From Niastella vici (GTDB lineage: Bacteria; Bacteroidota; Bacteroidia; Chitinophagales; Chitinophagaceae), in the NCBI RefSeq assembly GCF_002077945.1, contig NZ_LVYD01000045.1:222775-286774 (forward strand): DNA of 64,000 nt, read 5' to 3'. Position 1 is the first letter of the stretch; each line of letters begins with the position of its first letter. Shown one piece after another: positions 8,825 through 18,254 of this stretch. The notes beneath the pieces were generated by a model. It did not search any database, was not told where the DNA came from, and was given only the letters and a program-made list of their open reading frames with translations. Both the position numbers and the translations under genes were made by a program.

Positions 8825-10891
8825 ATGATGCATACCGATATTTTATTAAAGGCCTACCGGCTTATGTGCACTGCTAAAGCAATGGCCGAAACCTATGAAG
8901 CCAACCGGGCAGCCTGTAAATACGTTCATTCAACATCCCGTGGTCATGAAGCTATTCAACTGGCAACAGCCTTTCAATTGTTGCCCTGTGATTATATAAG
9001 CCCCTATTATCGCGATGAAAGCATATTGCTGGGGCTGGGCTTTACGCCCTATCAGTTAATGTTGCAGTTACTGGCCAAACGTGATGATATCTTTACCGGG
9101 GGCCGCGAATATTATTCGCACCCCAATTACCGCGGCGACGATAAACCCACCATCATACACCAGAGCAGTGCCACCGGTATGCAGGCAATTCCCACTACCG
9201 GTATTGCGCAGGGTATTCAATACCTTGAACAGGTTCAAAGCGATAGATTGATAAAAGGCCCCAATGGCGAAATGCCTGTGGTCATTTGCTCACTCGGCGA
9301 TGCCAGTGTAACAGAAGGTGAAGTAAGCGAAGCATTTCAGTTTGCAGTGCTGAAGAAATTACCGGTGATCTACCTCGTACAGGATAATGGCTGGGGCATT
9401 AGCGCCAGTGCAGATGAAGTGCGGGTGATGGATGCATATGATTATGCAGGCGGTTTTCCCGGCCTTGACCGGGTGCGTATTGATGGAAGCAATTTTGAAG
9501 AAAGTTTTGATACCATGCACCGCGTGGTACAATATGTACGGCAGCAAAGAACGCCCTATCTGGTTCAGGCCAAAGTGCCTTTATTAGGCCACCATACCAG
9601 TGGGGTTCGCAAAGAGTTTTACCGCACACAGCAAGACCTGGAGAAACATGCCGTGAATGATCCCGGGCCAGGGCTGCGTCAACGGTTATTACAATACGGT
9701 ATCGATGAGCAACAATTGCTGTACATCGAAAAAGAGGCGGGGGAAGCTGTAAGCTCGCAGTTTCAGCAAGCCGTGCAGGCACCTGAGCCAAACCCTGCAA
9801 CTATAGCCGAGCATGTGTTTGCGCCAACCCCGGTAACGGAAGAAAAAGGGCAACGCCAGCCAGCGGGTAATGAAAAAATAATCATGGTCGATGCGGCCCT
9901 GTTTGCCATCAGGGAAATTATGGAAGAGTTCCCCGAAGCAATGTTGTATGGGCAGGATGTTGGTCGCCGTTTGGGTGGTGTTTTTCGCGAAGCAGCTACC
10001 CTTGCTGAAAAATTCAGTGATGCACGGGTTTTCAATACCGCCATTCAGGAAGCATATATCATTGGTTCAACTGTGGGCATGAGCGCGGTGGGGGTGAAGC
10101 CAATTGTAGAAGTACAGTTTGCCGATTATATTTATCCCGGTTTTAATCAACTGGTAACCGAGATCTCAAAATCCTGTTACCTGAGTTGCGGCAAGTTCCC
10201 GGTTCAAACAGTTATCCGCGTTCCCATTGGCGCCTATGGTGGCGGGGGGCCTTATCATAGTGGAAGTATTGAAACTACATTACTGTCAATTAAAGGAATT
10301 AAAGTAGTATACCCATCCAACGCGGCAGATATGAAAGGCCTTATGAAAGCAGCTTTCCTTGATCCCAATCCCGTGGTAATGCTTGAGCATAAAGGATTAT
10401 ACTGGAGTAAAGTGCCGGGTACTGAAGAGGCTAAAACAATTGAGCCGTCCCGGGATTATGTATTGCCATTAGGAAAAGCTACCCTGGTATTACAAGCAGA
10501 AAACGGTAAAATAGCTTCGGGTGAATCATGTTGCATAGTAACATATGGAATGGGTGTTTACTGGGCGCGGTCAGCTGCAAAAAACTTCCCGGGGCAAATA
10601 GATATAATTGATCTGCGCACGTTATTTCCGCTTGATGAAAATTTTATTTTTGAAAGAGTAAAAAAACATGGTAAATGTTTGGTGCTTACCGAAGAGCAGC
10701 AGAATAATTCTTTTGCAGAAGCGCTGGCACAAAGGATCTCCCACGCCTGCTTTCAATGGCTCGATGCATCGGTGGAAGTATTGGGTGCATTAAATGTACC
10801 AGCGGTACCTATGAACATGATGTTGGAACAAACAATGTTACCAAATGGTGAAAAAGTGTCAGTGATAATAAAACACTTATTGAATTCGTAA
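8825..10891 (+). CDS. 2-oxoacid dehydrogenase E1 component, fused alpha and beta subunits (branched-chain type)
   Basis: 688 residues. Residues 1-~320 are the E1-alpha fold, with the thiamine diphosphate motif beginning GDA at 158-160 and ending at Asn188 (VQDNGWGIS). Residues ~350-688 are the E1-beta transketolase-like half, including YGQDVGRRLGGVFREA, IGAYGGGGPYHSGSIE and VVYPSNAADMKGL. It decarboxylates a 2-oxoacid and acylates the lipoyl E2. The fused form is common in Bacteroidota and is usually annotated as 2-oxoisovalerate dehydrogenase. No E2 or E3 gene is in the window. A TATTTTTG promoter-like element at 8807-8814 would leave a very short leader. Confidence 0.93.
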   Translation: MMHTDILLKAYRLMCTAKAMAETYEANRAACKYVHSTSRGHEAIQLATAFQLLPCDYISPYYRDESILLGLGFTPYQLMLQLLAKRDDIFTGGREYYSHPNYRGDDKPTIIHQSSATGMQAIPTTGIAQGIQYLEQVQSDRLIKGPNGEMPVVICSLGDASVTEGEVSEAFQFAVLKKLPVIYLVQDNGWGISASADEVRVMDAYDYAGGFPGLDRVRIDGSNFEESFDTMHRVVQYVRQQRTPYLVQAKVPLLGHHTSGVRKEFYRTQQDLEKHAVNDPGPGLRQRLLQYGIDEQQLLYIEKEAGEAVSSQFQQAVQAPEPNPATIAEHVFAPTPVTEEKGQRQPAGNEKIIMVDAALFAIREIMEEFPEAMLYGQDVGRRLGGVFREAATLAEKFSDARVFNTAIQEAYIIGSTVGMSAVGVKPIVEVQFADYIYPGFNQLVTEISKSCYLSCGKFPVQTVIRVPIGAYGGGGPYHSGSIETTLLSIKGIKVVYPSNAADMKGLMKAAFLDPNPVVMLEHKGLYWSKVPGTEEAKTIEPSRDYVLPLGKATLVLQAENGKIASGESCCIVTYGMGVYWARSAAKNFPGQIDIIDLRTLFPLDENFIFERVKKHGKCLVLTEEQQNNSFAEALAQRISHACFQWLDASVEVLGALNVPAVPMNMMLEQTMLPNGEKVSVIIKHLLNS

Positions 10892-11065
10892 TAACAAGCA
10901 GATCTTCTGCGACAAGATAATTTCATTCCCCTTCTTATTCTACAAGATAACTAGGCTGTAGCGTACATCCTATCCTTCTGCCGTTTATAATATTTTAACA
11001 CGGGGCGTATAATAAAATTTGTCTTATTTACGTAGAGTTACGTACTTCAAACCACCTAAGCAGCC

Positions 11066-11755
11066 ATGAAAAACAGATACCTGAAGGGGGCCCATCTTTC
11101 TGAGCGGAAAGTTAGGGAACTTATTAAATTATTCTCGGAAGATCTGACAGCCACGCAGATCGCCAACATTACTGGAATTAGTCGTATTACGGTAAATGCG
11201 TACTTTAAACTAATTCGTACACACATTGCAAAATTTTGCGAGGAGAGGAATCCATTTCATTTTACCAATGGAACGGTAACTTATCATGCATCGGAGAATG
11301 GCACGGTTGCCAGCAATGGAACCGTTTCAAAGAAATCGTTTTATGGGATCTTCAAAAACGATGAAACCATTCACACCGATAAAATTGCAAACATTGATGC
11401 AGAGTGGATGTATGATTGGTTAAAAGGAAAAACAGAAGGCGACAGGGATATTATTGAAAAATATCGCCTTCATGTTTACAATGGCATTGCCGATTTTAAC
11501 AGCATCAGGTTGTACCGCATTAATGAATCGGTACCTGGTGTGACCCGTGGCAAATCGCATGTCGATGAAATCGATATGTTCTGGGGCTTGCTGAAATCAC
11601 GGTTAATAAAATTCCGTGGATTGAACAGCGGTACCCTTTATCTGCACGTAAAGGAAACAGAATTCCGTTACAATTACAGGGAAAATGATCTGTTCGAGCT
11701 GCTGATGGAAATTTTGCACAAACGTCCGTTGCATTACTCAAAAGCAGTAAGGTAA
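11066..11755 (+). CDS. IS1595/ISXO2-like transposase-derived protein, probably catalytically inactive
   Basis: 229 residues. An HTH (residues ~28-50, TATQIANITGISRITVNAYF) is followed by a region alignable by eye to ISXO2-type transposases: the late block TRGKSHVDEIDMFWGLLKSRL (160-180) and LYLHVKETEFRYN (191-203) are diagnostic. In active members the block after the HTH carries VEVDESYFG with the first catalytic Asp; here the equivalent reads VTYHASENG (71-79), and the second Asp block (TDGWxAY) reads EKYRLHVYNG. The N-terminal zinc ribbon is absent too. No terminal inverted repeats or target duplication are visible. I infer a domesticated DNA-binding protein; an old decayed IS is the alternative. 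Confidence 0.7.
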   Translation: MKNRYLKGAHLSERKVRELIKLFSEDLTATQIANITGISRITVNAYFKLIRTHIAKFCEERNPFHFTNGTVTYHASENGTVASNGTVSKKSFYGIFKNDETIHTDKIANIDAEWMYDWLKGKTEGDRDIIEKYRLHVYNGIADFNSIRLYRINESVPGVTRGKSHVDEIDMFWGLLKSRLIKFRGLNSGTLYLHVKETEFRYNYRENDLFELLMEILHKRPLHYSKAVR

Positions 11756-12042
11756 TCTAAGACGCTCCCGGCAAACCGGAGTGAAACGGCAAACGTACAT
11801 GCGAACTAACACTGCCTCCTGGCCATGGCGAAGCTTTGGCAGCTTGCATCTTATTTGCCAATTGGTAAATATAGGGCATAGCCAATAGGCCTGCAGGCTT
11901 ACCATTGAACGTTTCGCAGCCCGCTCCTATAAGTCGGGGTCTCAAATAAACGAACTCCGGGGATTTCATTCTATAGCGTATCGCAACTCATCCCTGGATC
12001 ATTAAAAACAGTTGCGGTAATAGAATTTTTCTCATGTGACTC
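11756..12042. other. Non-coding stretch after the transposase-derived gene
   Basis: About 290 bp without a convincing gene. A minus-strand open frame at 11757-11969 has no recognisable features. A short AAGCT/AGCTT hairpin lies near 11831-11845. No IS ends were found. Confidence 0.4.
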
Positions 12043-12072
12043 GCAGTCCCGATTCTTCGGGACTGCTTTTTT
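12043..12072 (+). terminator. Rho-independent terminator
   Basis: A perfect 10-bp stem GCAGTCCCGA / TCGGGACTGC with a TTCT loop and a T run. It lies 288 bp after the transposase-derived gene and before the CDF gene; the nearest plus-strand gene it could serve is the former. Confidence 0.8.
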
Positions 12073-12162
12073 ATGTATAGTTAAGGAGGCTAACCAGTGG
12101 TTAACCTGTCATGATAAACAAATTTGTTAATTTGCAGGGGGGCCAAATTAAACGTCAATATT

Positions 12163-13119
12163 ATGGGGCACGATCATTCACATGCACATCATTCCCATTC
12201 GCATGCCGTTTCATTTAATGAAGCGAGCCTAAAAGCCTTTCAGGTTGGTATAGCATTGAATATTTTATTTGTGATGGTAGAAGTAGTGGCTGGTCTTGCC
12301 TATAAGTCTATGTCGCTATTGAGCGATGCAGGACATAACCTCGCAGATGTTGCCAGTTTGTTGCTTTCCTATATTGCTTTCAAATTGGCCCACCGGCAGG
12401 CAACAACGCGATTTACCTACGGCTTAAAGAAAACAACTGTATTGGCGGCCCTTTTCAATGCATTATTGCTGCTGGTAGCCATTGGTACGCTGGGGTACGA
12501 ATCGGTGCAACGCCTGCAGGCGCCTCCGGTTGTACAGGGTTATGGAATTGCCTGGGTTGCTGCCATAGGCATTGTGGTAAATAGTGTTTCTGCCTTTCTT
12601 TTCTTCAGGAATAAGGATACCGATCTCAATATAAAAGGAGCTTACTGGCATTTACTGGCCGATGCCCTCGTATCGGTAGGCGTTGTCATTGGCGGTATTG
12701 TTATTTCTTATACCGGCTGGTTCTGGCTCGACCCCGCTATTGGACTGGCAATAATGATCATCATACTCATAAGTACCTGGTCGTTGTTAACCGATAGTTT
12801 TAAAATGTCGGTTGATGCGGTACCATCAGGCATTGATCTGGAAGCAATAACCCGCATTATGTTATCGGTTAAACATATTGTGAATGTGCATCACATCCAC
12901 ATTTGGCCATTGAGTACAACTGAGAATGCACTCACCGCGCATGTGATCATCGATGACCAGCTACCGTTTGAGGAAAAACTGAAAGTGATACAGGAACTCA
13001 AACATGAGTTAATACATCATAATATTCACCACAGCACCATTGAGCTGGAATCGGAAACCGTTCACTGTTCAAACGAAAATGAAAAGCTGGAACCGTTTAC
13101 ACAACCCCATCGGCATTGA
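12163..13119 (+). CDS. Cation diffusion facilitator (CDF) metal exporter, CzcD/ZitB type
   Basis: 318 residues from the ATG at 12163 (an upstream start at 12124 adds no family sequence). A His-rich cytoplasmic N-terminus (GHDHSHAHHSHSHA) precedes six predicted membrane helices. The HxxxD-type metal sites are visible as LLSDAGHNLADV in TM2 and WHLLADALVSVGV in TM5. A cytoplasmic ferredoxin-like domain (residues ~220-300) contains VHHIHIWPLS. It exports Zn, Co or Cd using the proton gradient. It converges with the beta-lactamase-like gene 6 bp away. Confidence 0.94.
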   Translation: MGHDHSHAHHSHSHAVSFNEASLKAFQVGIALNILFVMVEVVAGLAYKSMSLLSDAGHNLADVASLLLSYIAFKLAHRQATTRFTYGLKKTTVLAALFNALLLLVAIGTLGYESVQRLQAPPVVQGYGIAWVAAIGIVVNSVSAFLFFRNKDTDLNIKGAYWHLLADALVSVGVVIGGIVISYTGWFWLDPAIGLAIMIIILISTWSLLTDSFKMSVDAVPSGIDLEAITRIMLSVKHIVNVHHIHIWPLSTTENALTAHVIIDDQLPFEEKLKVIQELKHELIHHNIHHSTIELESETVHCSNENEKLEPFTQPHRH

Positions 13120-13125
13120 TGCCGT

Positions 13126-14028
13126 TTATTTATCCCGGTTGCTTACATACTTGTAGATCATTTCCGAAACTTCGGCCATAGCTTTTATTGCCTGATCTTC
13201 TTTTTGCAGATTTTTTGATAACAACACCAATACATATTTTCTTCCATCGGGTAAGAACACGATGCCCGAATCGTGTTGAACATGCATGATGTTACCCGTT
13301 TTGTGAGCAACCTTCACTGTTGAAGGTAACCGGGCCGGAATGATCTCATTGAATTGTTGATTTAACAGGATATTGATCATGGCCTGTGAAGAAGCGCTGT
13401 CTACAATTTCACCGGTTGCCATTTTTTCAAAGATCACCTGCAGGTCGCCGGCAGTTGTAACGTTATTGAATCCTTTATCAAATGCCTTCGAGTCCTCAAC
13501 ACCCCGCAACACCTGTATATGGCTGGCGCCCAGTTGCCGCATGGTTTGTGTAACCTGCCGGGCATTTACCAGTTCAATCACCATATTGGTAGCCAGGTTG
13601 CTACTCCTGATGATCATCTCGTACACCAGGTTGTACAATGATCTTTTTTCACCTAAGTGTTGGTATAGTTCTTTTTCGCTGTCATCACTGGCCTTCAGGC
13701 TGAATACACTGCTATCAACAATGCTTTTGAATTCATTCTTCAGCACAAAGGAATCGTTGAGTGAAAAGGCCCCCGCGGCAGCCTGCTTGTATACTTCTAT
13801 CATCACCGGTGTTTTCATGGTGCTCGCCGCATGAAAATATTGCTGTTCATTGATGAGTATGGTTTCGCCTGTTGAAAGGTCTTTAAAGGCAACGGCAAAA
13901 TCGCCGGGCTGTTCTGCCAGCTTCGATTTTATGTTGTCCTGAAGTTTATTTAATGTCATACGGTTTGAACAGGCTGAAAGAAGAAATAAACTGCCAAGCA
14001 GTAAGAAAATTTTTGGATAAATGGTCAT
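13126..14028 (-). CDS. Class A beta-lactamase-like serine hydrolase, lipoprotein
   Basis: 300 residues. Lipobox LLSAC places Cys20 at the mature N-terminus, so the enzyme is probably membrane-tethered. The penicillin-binding fold motifs are present: S69-T-M-K72, an SxN triad (SSN, in IIRSSNLATNM) and K-T-G in VKVAHKTGN. The omega-loop Glu expected for deacylation is not in the canonical ExxLN form; the segment reads RGVEDSKAFDKGFNN, so true beta-lactamase activity is uncertain. A D,D-peptidase or esterase role is possible. The gene stands alone. Confidence 0.8.
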   Translation of the reverse strand: MTIYPKIFLLLGSLFLLSACSNRMTLNKLQDNIKSKLAEQPGDFAVAFKDLSTGETILINEQQYFHAASTMKTPVMIEVYKQAAAGAFSLNDSFVLKNEFKSIVDSSVFSLKASDDSEKELYQHLGEKRSLYNLVYEMIIRSSNLATNMVIELVNARQVTQTMRQLGASHIQVLRGVEDSKAFDKGFNNVTTAGDLQVIFEKMATGEIVDSASSQAMINILLNQQFNEIIPARLPSTVKVAHKTGNIMHVQHDSGIVFLPDGRKYVLVLLSKNLQKEDQAIKAMAEVSEMIYKYVSNRDK

Positions 14029-14164
14029 AACCAGTAGTTATAATGCCGAAGATAATAGAAAATGTATTCAGGCGCGAACCGCTGTTAAAAACAGGGTGCT
14101 GTTTTTATGGAAAAAAACGTTAACTTGAATAGAGAGCAACTTCCATTGCCTGAAATTTAAAGGT

Positions 14165-14551
14165 ATGCTTCAAAATCAACTGCTGTTCCTGATAGATGAC
14201 GACCTGGATGATCATGAAATCTTCAAATCGGCTTTGGAAAAAGTTGATGCCGGCCTTGTTTTACTAACCGCTACCAATGGCTATGATGCGTTGAAGTTGC
14301 TTGCATCGGCCAACACGCTGCCCGACTATATATTTGTTGATCTTAATATGCCCCGCATGGGGGGATTGCAGTTCCTGAAAGAAATAAAACAAACCGATGC
14401 GTTAAAAGACATCCCGGTCATTATTTACTCAACCAGCTCCAGTCCCGGTGATATTGCCAAAACAAAAGAACTGGGAGCGGAATCGTTTATTACAAAGCCT
14501 TCCCGGTTTTCAGACATTTGCAGCCTTTTGCGATCATTGGTTGTTTCGTAG
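14165..14551 (+). CDS. Single-domain response regulator
   Basis: 128 residues consisting only of a receiver domain. The acidic pocket is D11-D12-D13, the phosphoacceptor is Asp59 (YIFVDLNMPRMGG), and the switch Thr/Ser and Lys are in IIYSTSSS and FITKPS. There is no output domain, as in CheY- or Rcp1-like phosphorelay intermediates. No histidine kinase is adjacent, so its partner is unknown. It converges with punA. Confidence 0.92.
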   Translation: MLQNQLLFLIDDDLDDHEIFKSALEKVDAGLVLLTATNGYDALKLLASANTLPDYIFVDLNMPRMGGLQFLKEIKQTDALKDIPVIIYSTSSSPGDIAKTKELGAESFITKPSRFSDICSLLRSLVVS

Positions 14552-14593
14552 TGGTGTTTTGCATTGGCGTAATTATTTTCCTGCATGGCTTCG

Positions 14594-15433
14594 TTATAGT
14601 TGTTCAATAACACCTTTAAACACTGCACTCAGTTTTTGATCGGCTTTTCCAGCTACGGCAATAATTTCTTCAATATTTACCGGATGCAGGTTCTCGGGAT
14701 CGCATTCATCGGTGATCACACTAACGGCGGCACAATGCAACCCGATCTGGTTGGCCACAATCACTTCAGGAACGGTGCTCATGCCTACCATATCTGCCCC
14801 GATCACCCGAAGAAAACGGTATTCTGCCCTTGTTTCGAGGTTAGGGCCGGGTACAGCTACATAAATACCCTGTTTAAGCGGCAGCGAGAGGTCAAGGGCC
14901 GTTTTTATAAAAAGTTTGTTCAATCGTAAATCGTACGGCTGGCTCATATCGGGGAACCGGGGACCCAGGCCAGGTTCGTTCACTCCGCGTAAAGGATTTT
15001 CCGGTTGCAGGTTAATGTGGTCGGTAAGCAACACAAGATCACCTTTTTTGTATTCTGGGTTCATGCCGCCTGCGGCATTGCTCAGCAACAGGCTGGTTAT
15101 GCCTAATGCCTTAAATACCCTTACAGGGAAAGTGATTTGTTGCATGCTGTATCCCTCATAATAGTGAAACCGCCCCTGCATGATCAGTATCTTTTTATTT
15201 CCGGCAGTGGCCAGCATAAGCTTGCCCTTGTGCGATTCAACCGTAGAGGTAGGAAAATGTGGGATATCGTTATACGAAATTTGCTGTACCACCTCAACCC
15301 GGTCAATAAATGAGCCCAGTCCGGTCCCTAAAACAATAGCAGTAGAGGCCCCGGTAAATCCTTTCTCTTCTAAAAAATGGGTGGTTTGTGCAATTTTTTC
15401 AACGATTTGGTTCATCCCGTTATTTTTTTTCAA
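14594..15433 (-). CDS. punA: Purine nucleoside phosphorylase (trimeric PNP, PunA type)
   Basis: 279 residues, normal for the trimeric PNP family that phosphorolyses inosine and guanosine. Signatures: VLGTGLGSF (phosphate loop), HFPTSTVESHKGKL, MQGRFHYYEGY, LSNAAGGMN and the base-binding GPNLETRAEYRF with GADMVGMSTVPE. The start is the ATG at 15433 or an in-frame Met four codons later. It is divergent from the sulfatase gene, with a dyad between them. Confidence 0.95.
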   Translation of the reverse strand: MKKNNGMNQIVEKIAQTTHFLEEKGFTGASTAIVLGTGLGSFIDRVEVVQQISYNDIPHFPTSTVESHKGKLMLATAGNKKILIMQGRFHYYEGYSMQQITFPVRVFKALGITSLLLSNAAGGMNPEYKKGDLVLLTDHINLQPENPLRGVNEPGLGPRFPDMSQPYDLRLNKLFIKTALDLSLPLKQGIYVAVPGPNLETRAEYRFLRVIGADMVGMSTVPEVIVANQIGLHCAAVSVITDECDPENLHPVNIEEIIAVAGKADQKLSAVFKGVIEQL

Positions 15434-15498
15434 AATAAGGCATTCCGGTGGTTATTTTGGCGCATTTGAATATTTTTATTCATCAATGTATAAGTCAT

Positions 15499-15522
15499 AT
15501 ACAGTCATTTTATGAACTGTAT
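15499..15522. promoter_or_regulatory. Near-perfect palindrome between punA and the sulfatase gene
   Basis: ATACAGT (15499-15505) and ACTGTAT (15516-15522) form a 7-bp inverted repeat around CATTTTATGA, which is itself partly symmetrical. It sits midway between divergent starts and may be an operator for one of them. Confidence 0.35.
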
Positions 15523-15568
15523 TGTTAAATCTATTAATTTAGTGGAGTAATAACTAAACATCAAATAA

Positions 15569-17020
15569 ATGCCCATGCGGTTGAGCAAAACATTTATTGC
15601 GATTGCCCTTGTTAATTTATCAATGCTGTTACAGCCTGAAATAACTTCGGGTCAGCAAACAGGATCAACGCCGCCCAATATCATTTTTATTTTGGCCGAT
15701 GATCTTGGCTATGGTGATCTGGGTTGTTATGGACAAAAGCTGATACAAACGCCTAACCTCGATGCCATGGCAAAACAGGGAATGCGGTTTACACAATTTT
15801 ATGCAGGCACCGCTGTATGCGCACCGTCCCGTTCTTCTTTATTAACCGGTCAGCATACCGGACATACCCCTATACGTGGCAATAAGGGAGTGGAACCGGA
15901 AGGCCAATGGCCCATACCTGATTCGGCTATTACCATTGCCGAAGTATTAAAAAAAGCAGGTTATGCAACGGGTGATTTTGGGAAATGGGGGCTTGGACCG
16001 GTAGCTTCATCGGGCGATCCAATAAAGCAGGGATTTGATTCTTTCTATGGTTATAACTGTCAGTCCCTGGCGCATAATTATTACCCCGATCACCTGTGGC
16101 AGAACGATACCCGCATTAATTTCGCAGCGAATACCGATTACTCGGCCGATCTAATACACCAGAAGGCGCTTGGTTTTATTCGTGATCAAAAGAACAAACC
16201 TTTCTTCCTGTATCTGTCTTATACATTACCACATGCAGCCTTGCAGGTGCCAAACGACAGTTTGTTCGAGAAATATAAAAAACTGTTTCATGAAAAAGAG
16301 CAACCCGTTACTGAACAATGGAACGGTAAAGGGTATGCACCACAGGGCTATCCACATGCTGCTTATGCTGCCATGGTAAACCGGTTAGATATATATGTAG
16401 GGCAGGTGCTTCAGCAATTGCGCGAACTGGGAATTGATAAAAATACAATGGTTATTTTTTCAAGTGATAATGGTCCGCATAACGAAGGGGGCAACGACCC
16501 GGCTTTCTTCAACAGCAATGGTTCGCTACGGGGTATTAAAAGAGATCTGTATGAAGGCGGCATCCGCGAACCAATGATCGCCTGGTGGCCAGGTAAAATA
16601 AAGGGAGGCAGTACTTCTGATTATACCGGTGCTTTCTGGGATTTTCTGCCCACGTTTGCCGAGCTGGCAAAACAACCGAAACCTAAAAACATCGATGGTA
16701 TTTCAATTGTACCGGCTTTGCTGGGTCAAAAAAATGCACCCCTTCATCCCTGGTTGTATTGGGAATTTCATGAACAGGGCGGCAAGCAGGCCGTACGCAT
16801 GGGAAAATGGAAAGGGGTGAAATTGAATGCTGCCAGTAATCCAAATGGCCCAATTGAATTGTACGATCTGCAAAATGATGTAAGTGAAAAAAATAATATT
16901 GCCGGCAAACATCCTGATATAGTGCAGGCGATACGAAAAATTATGCAGGAACAACATCGGGAGAGTCCGGATTTCCCTTTGTTTACAAAGGCTGCCGGGG
17001 CTTCCACTAACAAAGAATAA
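15569..17020 (+). CDS. Secreted sulfatase (arylsulfatase / N-acetylhexosamine-sulfatase type)
   Basis: 483 residues with an N-terminal signal peptide ending near SGQQ (residue ~30). The formylglycine motif C84-A-P-S-R is present in VCAPSRSSLLTGQHTGH. Metal ligands appear as ADDLGYGD (43-50) and FSSDNGPHNEGG. The Cys-type motif requires maturation by a formylglycine-generating enzyme, and one is encoded immediately downstream (17027). It hydrolyses sulfate esters, probably on a glycan in the periplasm or outside. The exact sulfated sugar is not deducible. Confidence 0.93.
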   Translation: MPMRLSKTFIAIALVNLSMLLQPEITSGQQTGSTPPNIIFILADDLGYGDLGCYGQKLIQTPNLDAMAKQGMRFTQFYAGTAVCAPSRSSLLTGQHTGHTPIRGNKGVEPEGQWPIPDSAITIAEVLKKAGYATGDFGKWGLGPVASSGDPIKQGFDSFYGYNCQSLAHNYYPDHLWQNDTRINFAANTDYSADLIHQKALGFIRDQKNKPFFLYLSYTLPHAALQVPNDSLFEKYKKLFHEKEQPVTEQWNGKGYAPQGYPHAAYAAMVNRLDIYVGQVLQQLRELGIDKNTMVIFSSDNGPHNEGGNDPAFFNSNGSLRGIKRDLYEGGIREPMIAWWPGKIKGGSTSDYTGAFWDFLPTFAELAKQPKPKNIDGISIVPALLGQKNAPLHPWLYWEFHEQGGKQAVRMGKWKGVKLNAASNPNGPIELYDLQNDVSEKNNIAGKHPDIVQAIRKIMQEQHRESPDFPLFTKAAGASTNKE

Positions 17021-17026
17021 TAATTG

Positions 17027-18175
17027 ATGTCGTTAAATATAAATATGAATAAACTGATCACCATTTGTGCTTTGGGTATAATGGCTGCAGGCCTGGGATG
17101 CAAACAATCGGGCGGTACTACCGTTGTTGCAAAGAAAGATAGTTTGCCGGCAGGTGATACAGTGATGTCATGTACTTCTAATTTACCATCGCGCTTTGCC
17201 GCAAAAGCGTCAACCGATTCTATTACTGCCAGTGGTAATAGTTCCTACGCCGGGATGGTAAAAGTTCCTGGAGGCGATTTTTTAATGGGGGCCGCTGATA
17301 AAGCCGGAAGGCCCGATGAATATCCGCAGCACGCAGTTCATGTAGATGGTTTTTATATGGATGCCACCGAAGTGACCAATGGCATGTTCTCCCAATTTGT
17401 AAAAGCAACGGGGTATGTTACAACAGCTGAACGCACCCCCGATTGGTCAGAGTTAAAGAAACAATTACCGCCGGGTACGCCAAAGCCGGCAGATAGCCTG
17501 CTCGTTGCTGCCTCGCTGGTGTTTACCCCACCTGCGCACCCTGTTCAACTGAATGATGTAAGCCAGTGGTGGCAATGGGTGAAGGGGGCCAACTGGAAAC
17601 ATCCGCAGGGACCCGGGAGCAACATAAAGGGAAAAGACAATTTTCCGGTTGTACAGGTTTCGTGGGACGATGCAATGGCTTATGCCAAATGGGCGGGCAA
17701 ACGCCTGCCTACCGAAGCGGAGTGGGAGTGGGCCGCCAGGGCGGGGCTTACCAACCAGCCTTTTACCTGGGGCAGTGAGCCTGTCGAGAAGGGGCAACCG
17801 AAAGCAAATATCTGGCAGGGCCATTTTCCTGATTACAATACGGTTACTGATGGGTATGCCCGCGTGGCCCCGGTGCAATCATTTGCAGCCAATGCATATG
17901 GTTTGTACGATATGGCCGGCAATGTATGGGAATGGTGTTCCGATTGGTACCGGTCGGATTATTACGCGCAGATCAATGCAAAAAAACTGATCAATCCAGC
18001 TGGCCCGGCAGCCAGCTACGATCCCGAAGAGCCCACTGTTCCCAAAAGAGTGGTTCGGGGCGGCTCCTTTTTATGCCATGCATCCTATTGCGCCAGTTAC
18101 CGGGTGTCGGCCCGCATGAAAACCTCCCCCGATACAGGATTAGAACATACCGGGTTTAGATGCGTAAAAAAGTAA
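17027..18175 (+). CDS. Formylglycine-generating enzyme (SUMF1/FGE-sulfatase domain), lipoprotein
   Basis: 382 residues from ATG 17027 (ATG 17045 is equally plausible). The N-terminus is a signal with a lipobox-like AAGLGC, predicting an exported lipoprotein. The FGE domain (residues ~75-382) holds GGDFLMGA, AMAYAKWAGKRLPTEAEWEWAARAG and NVWEWCSDWY. The decisive motif is GGSFLCHASYCASYR: two cysteines five apart, as in the active-site pair of human FGE (Cys336/Cys341). Many SUMF1-like proteins lack this pair, so this one looks catalytically competent and should activate the upstream sulfatase. The start is 6 bp after the sulfatase stop. Confidence 0.9.
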   Translation: MSLNINMNKLITICALGIMAAGLGCKQSGGTTVVAKKDSLPAGDTVMSCTSNLPSRFAAKASTDSITASGNSSYAGMVKVPGGDFLMGAADKAGRPDEYPQHAVHVDGFYMDATEVTNGMFSQFVKATGYVTTAERTPDWSELKKQLPPGTPKPADSLLVAASLVFTPPAHPVQLNDVSQWWQWVKGANWKHPQGPGSNIKGKDNFPVVQVSWDDAMAYAKWAGKRLPTEAEWEWAARAGLTNQPFTWGSEPVEKGQPKANIWQGHFPDYNTVTDGYARVAPVQSFAANAYGLYDMAGNVWEWCSDWYRSDYYAQINAKKLINPAGPAASYDPEEPTVPKRVVRGGSFLCHASYCASYRVSARMKTSPDTGLEHTGFRCVKK

Positions 18176-18254
18176 ATGGGTTTGGGCAAAACACCACATA
18201 ATAAACAGGCCAGGAATTTTTGTCCCGGCTGTTGAGCTACTATTTAGCTGAAGT

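Noticed and set aside
11757..11969. 70-codon minus-strand frame
   Set aside because: No start context, domain or composition supporting a protein.
11066..12072. Active insertion sequence
   Set aside because: No terminal inverted repeats or target duplication seen and catalytic residues appear replaced.
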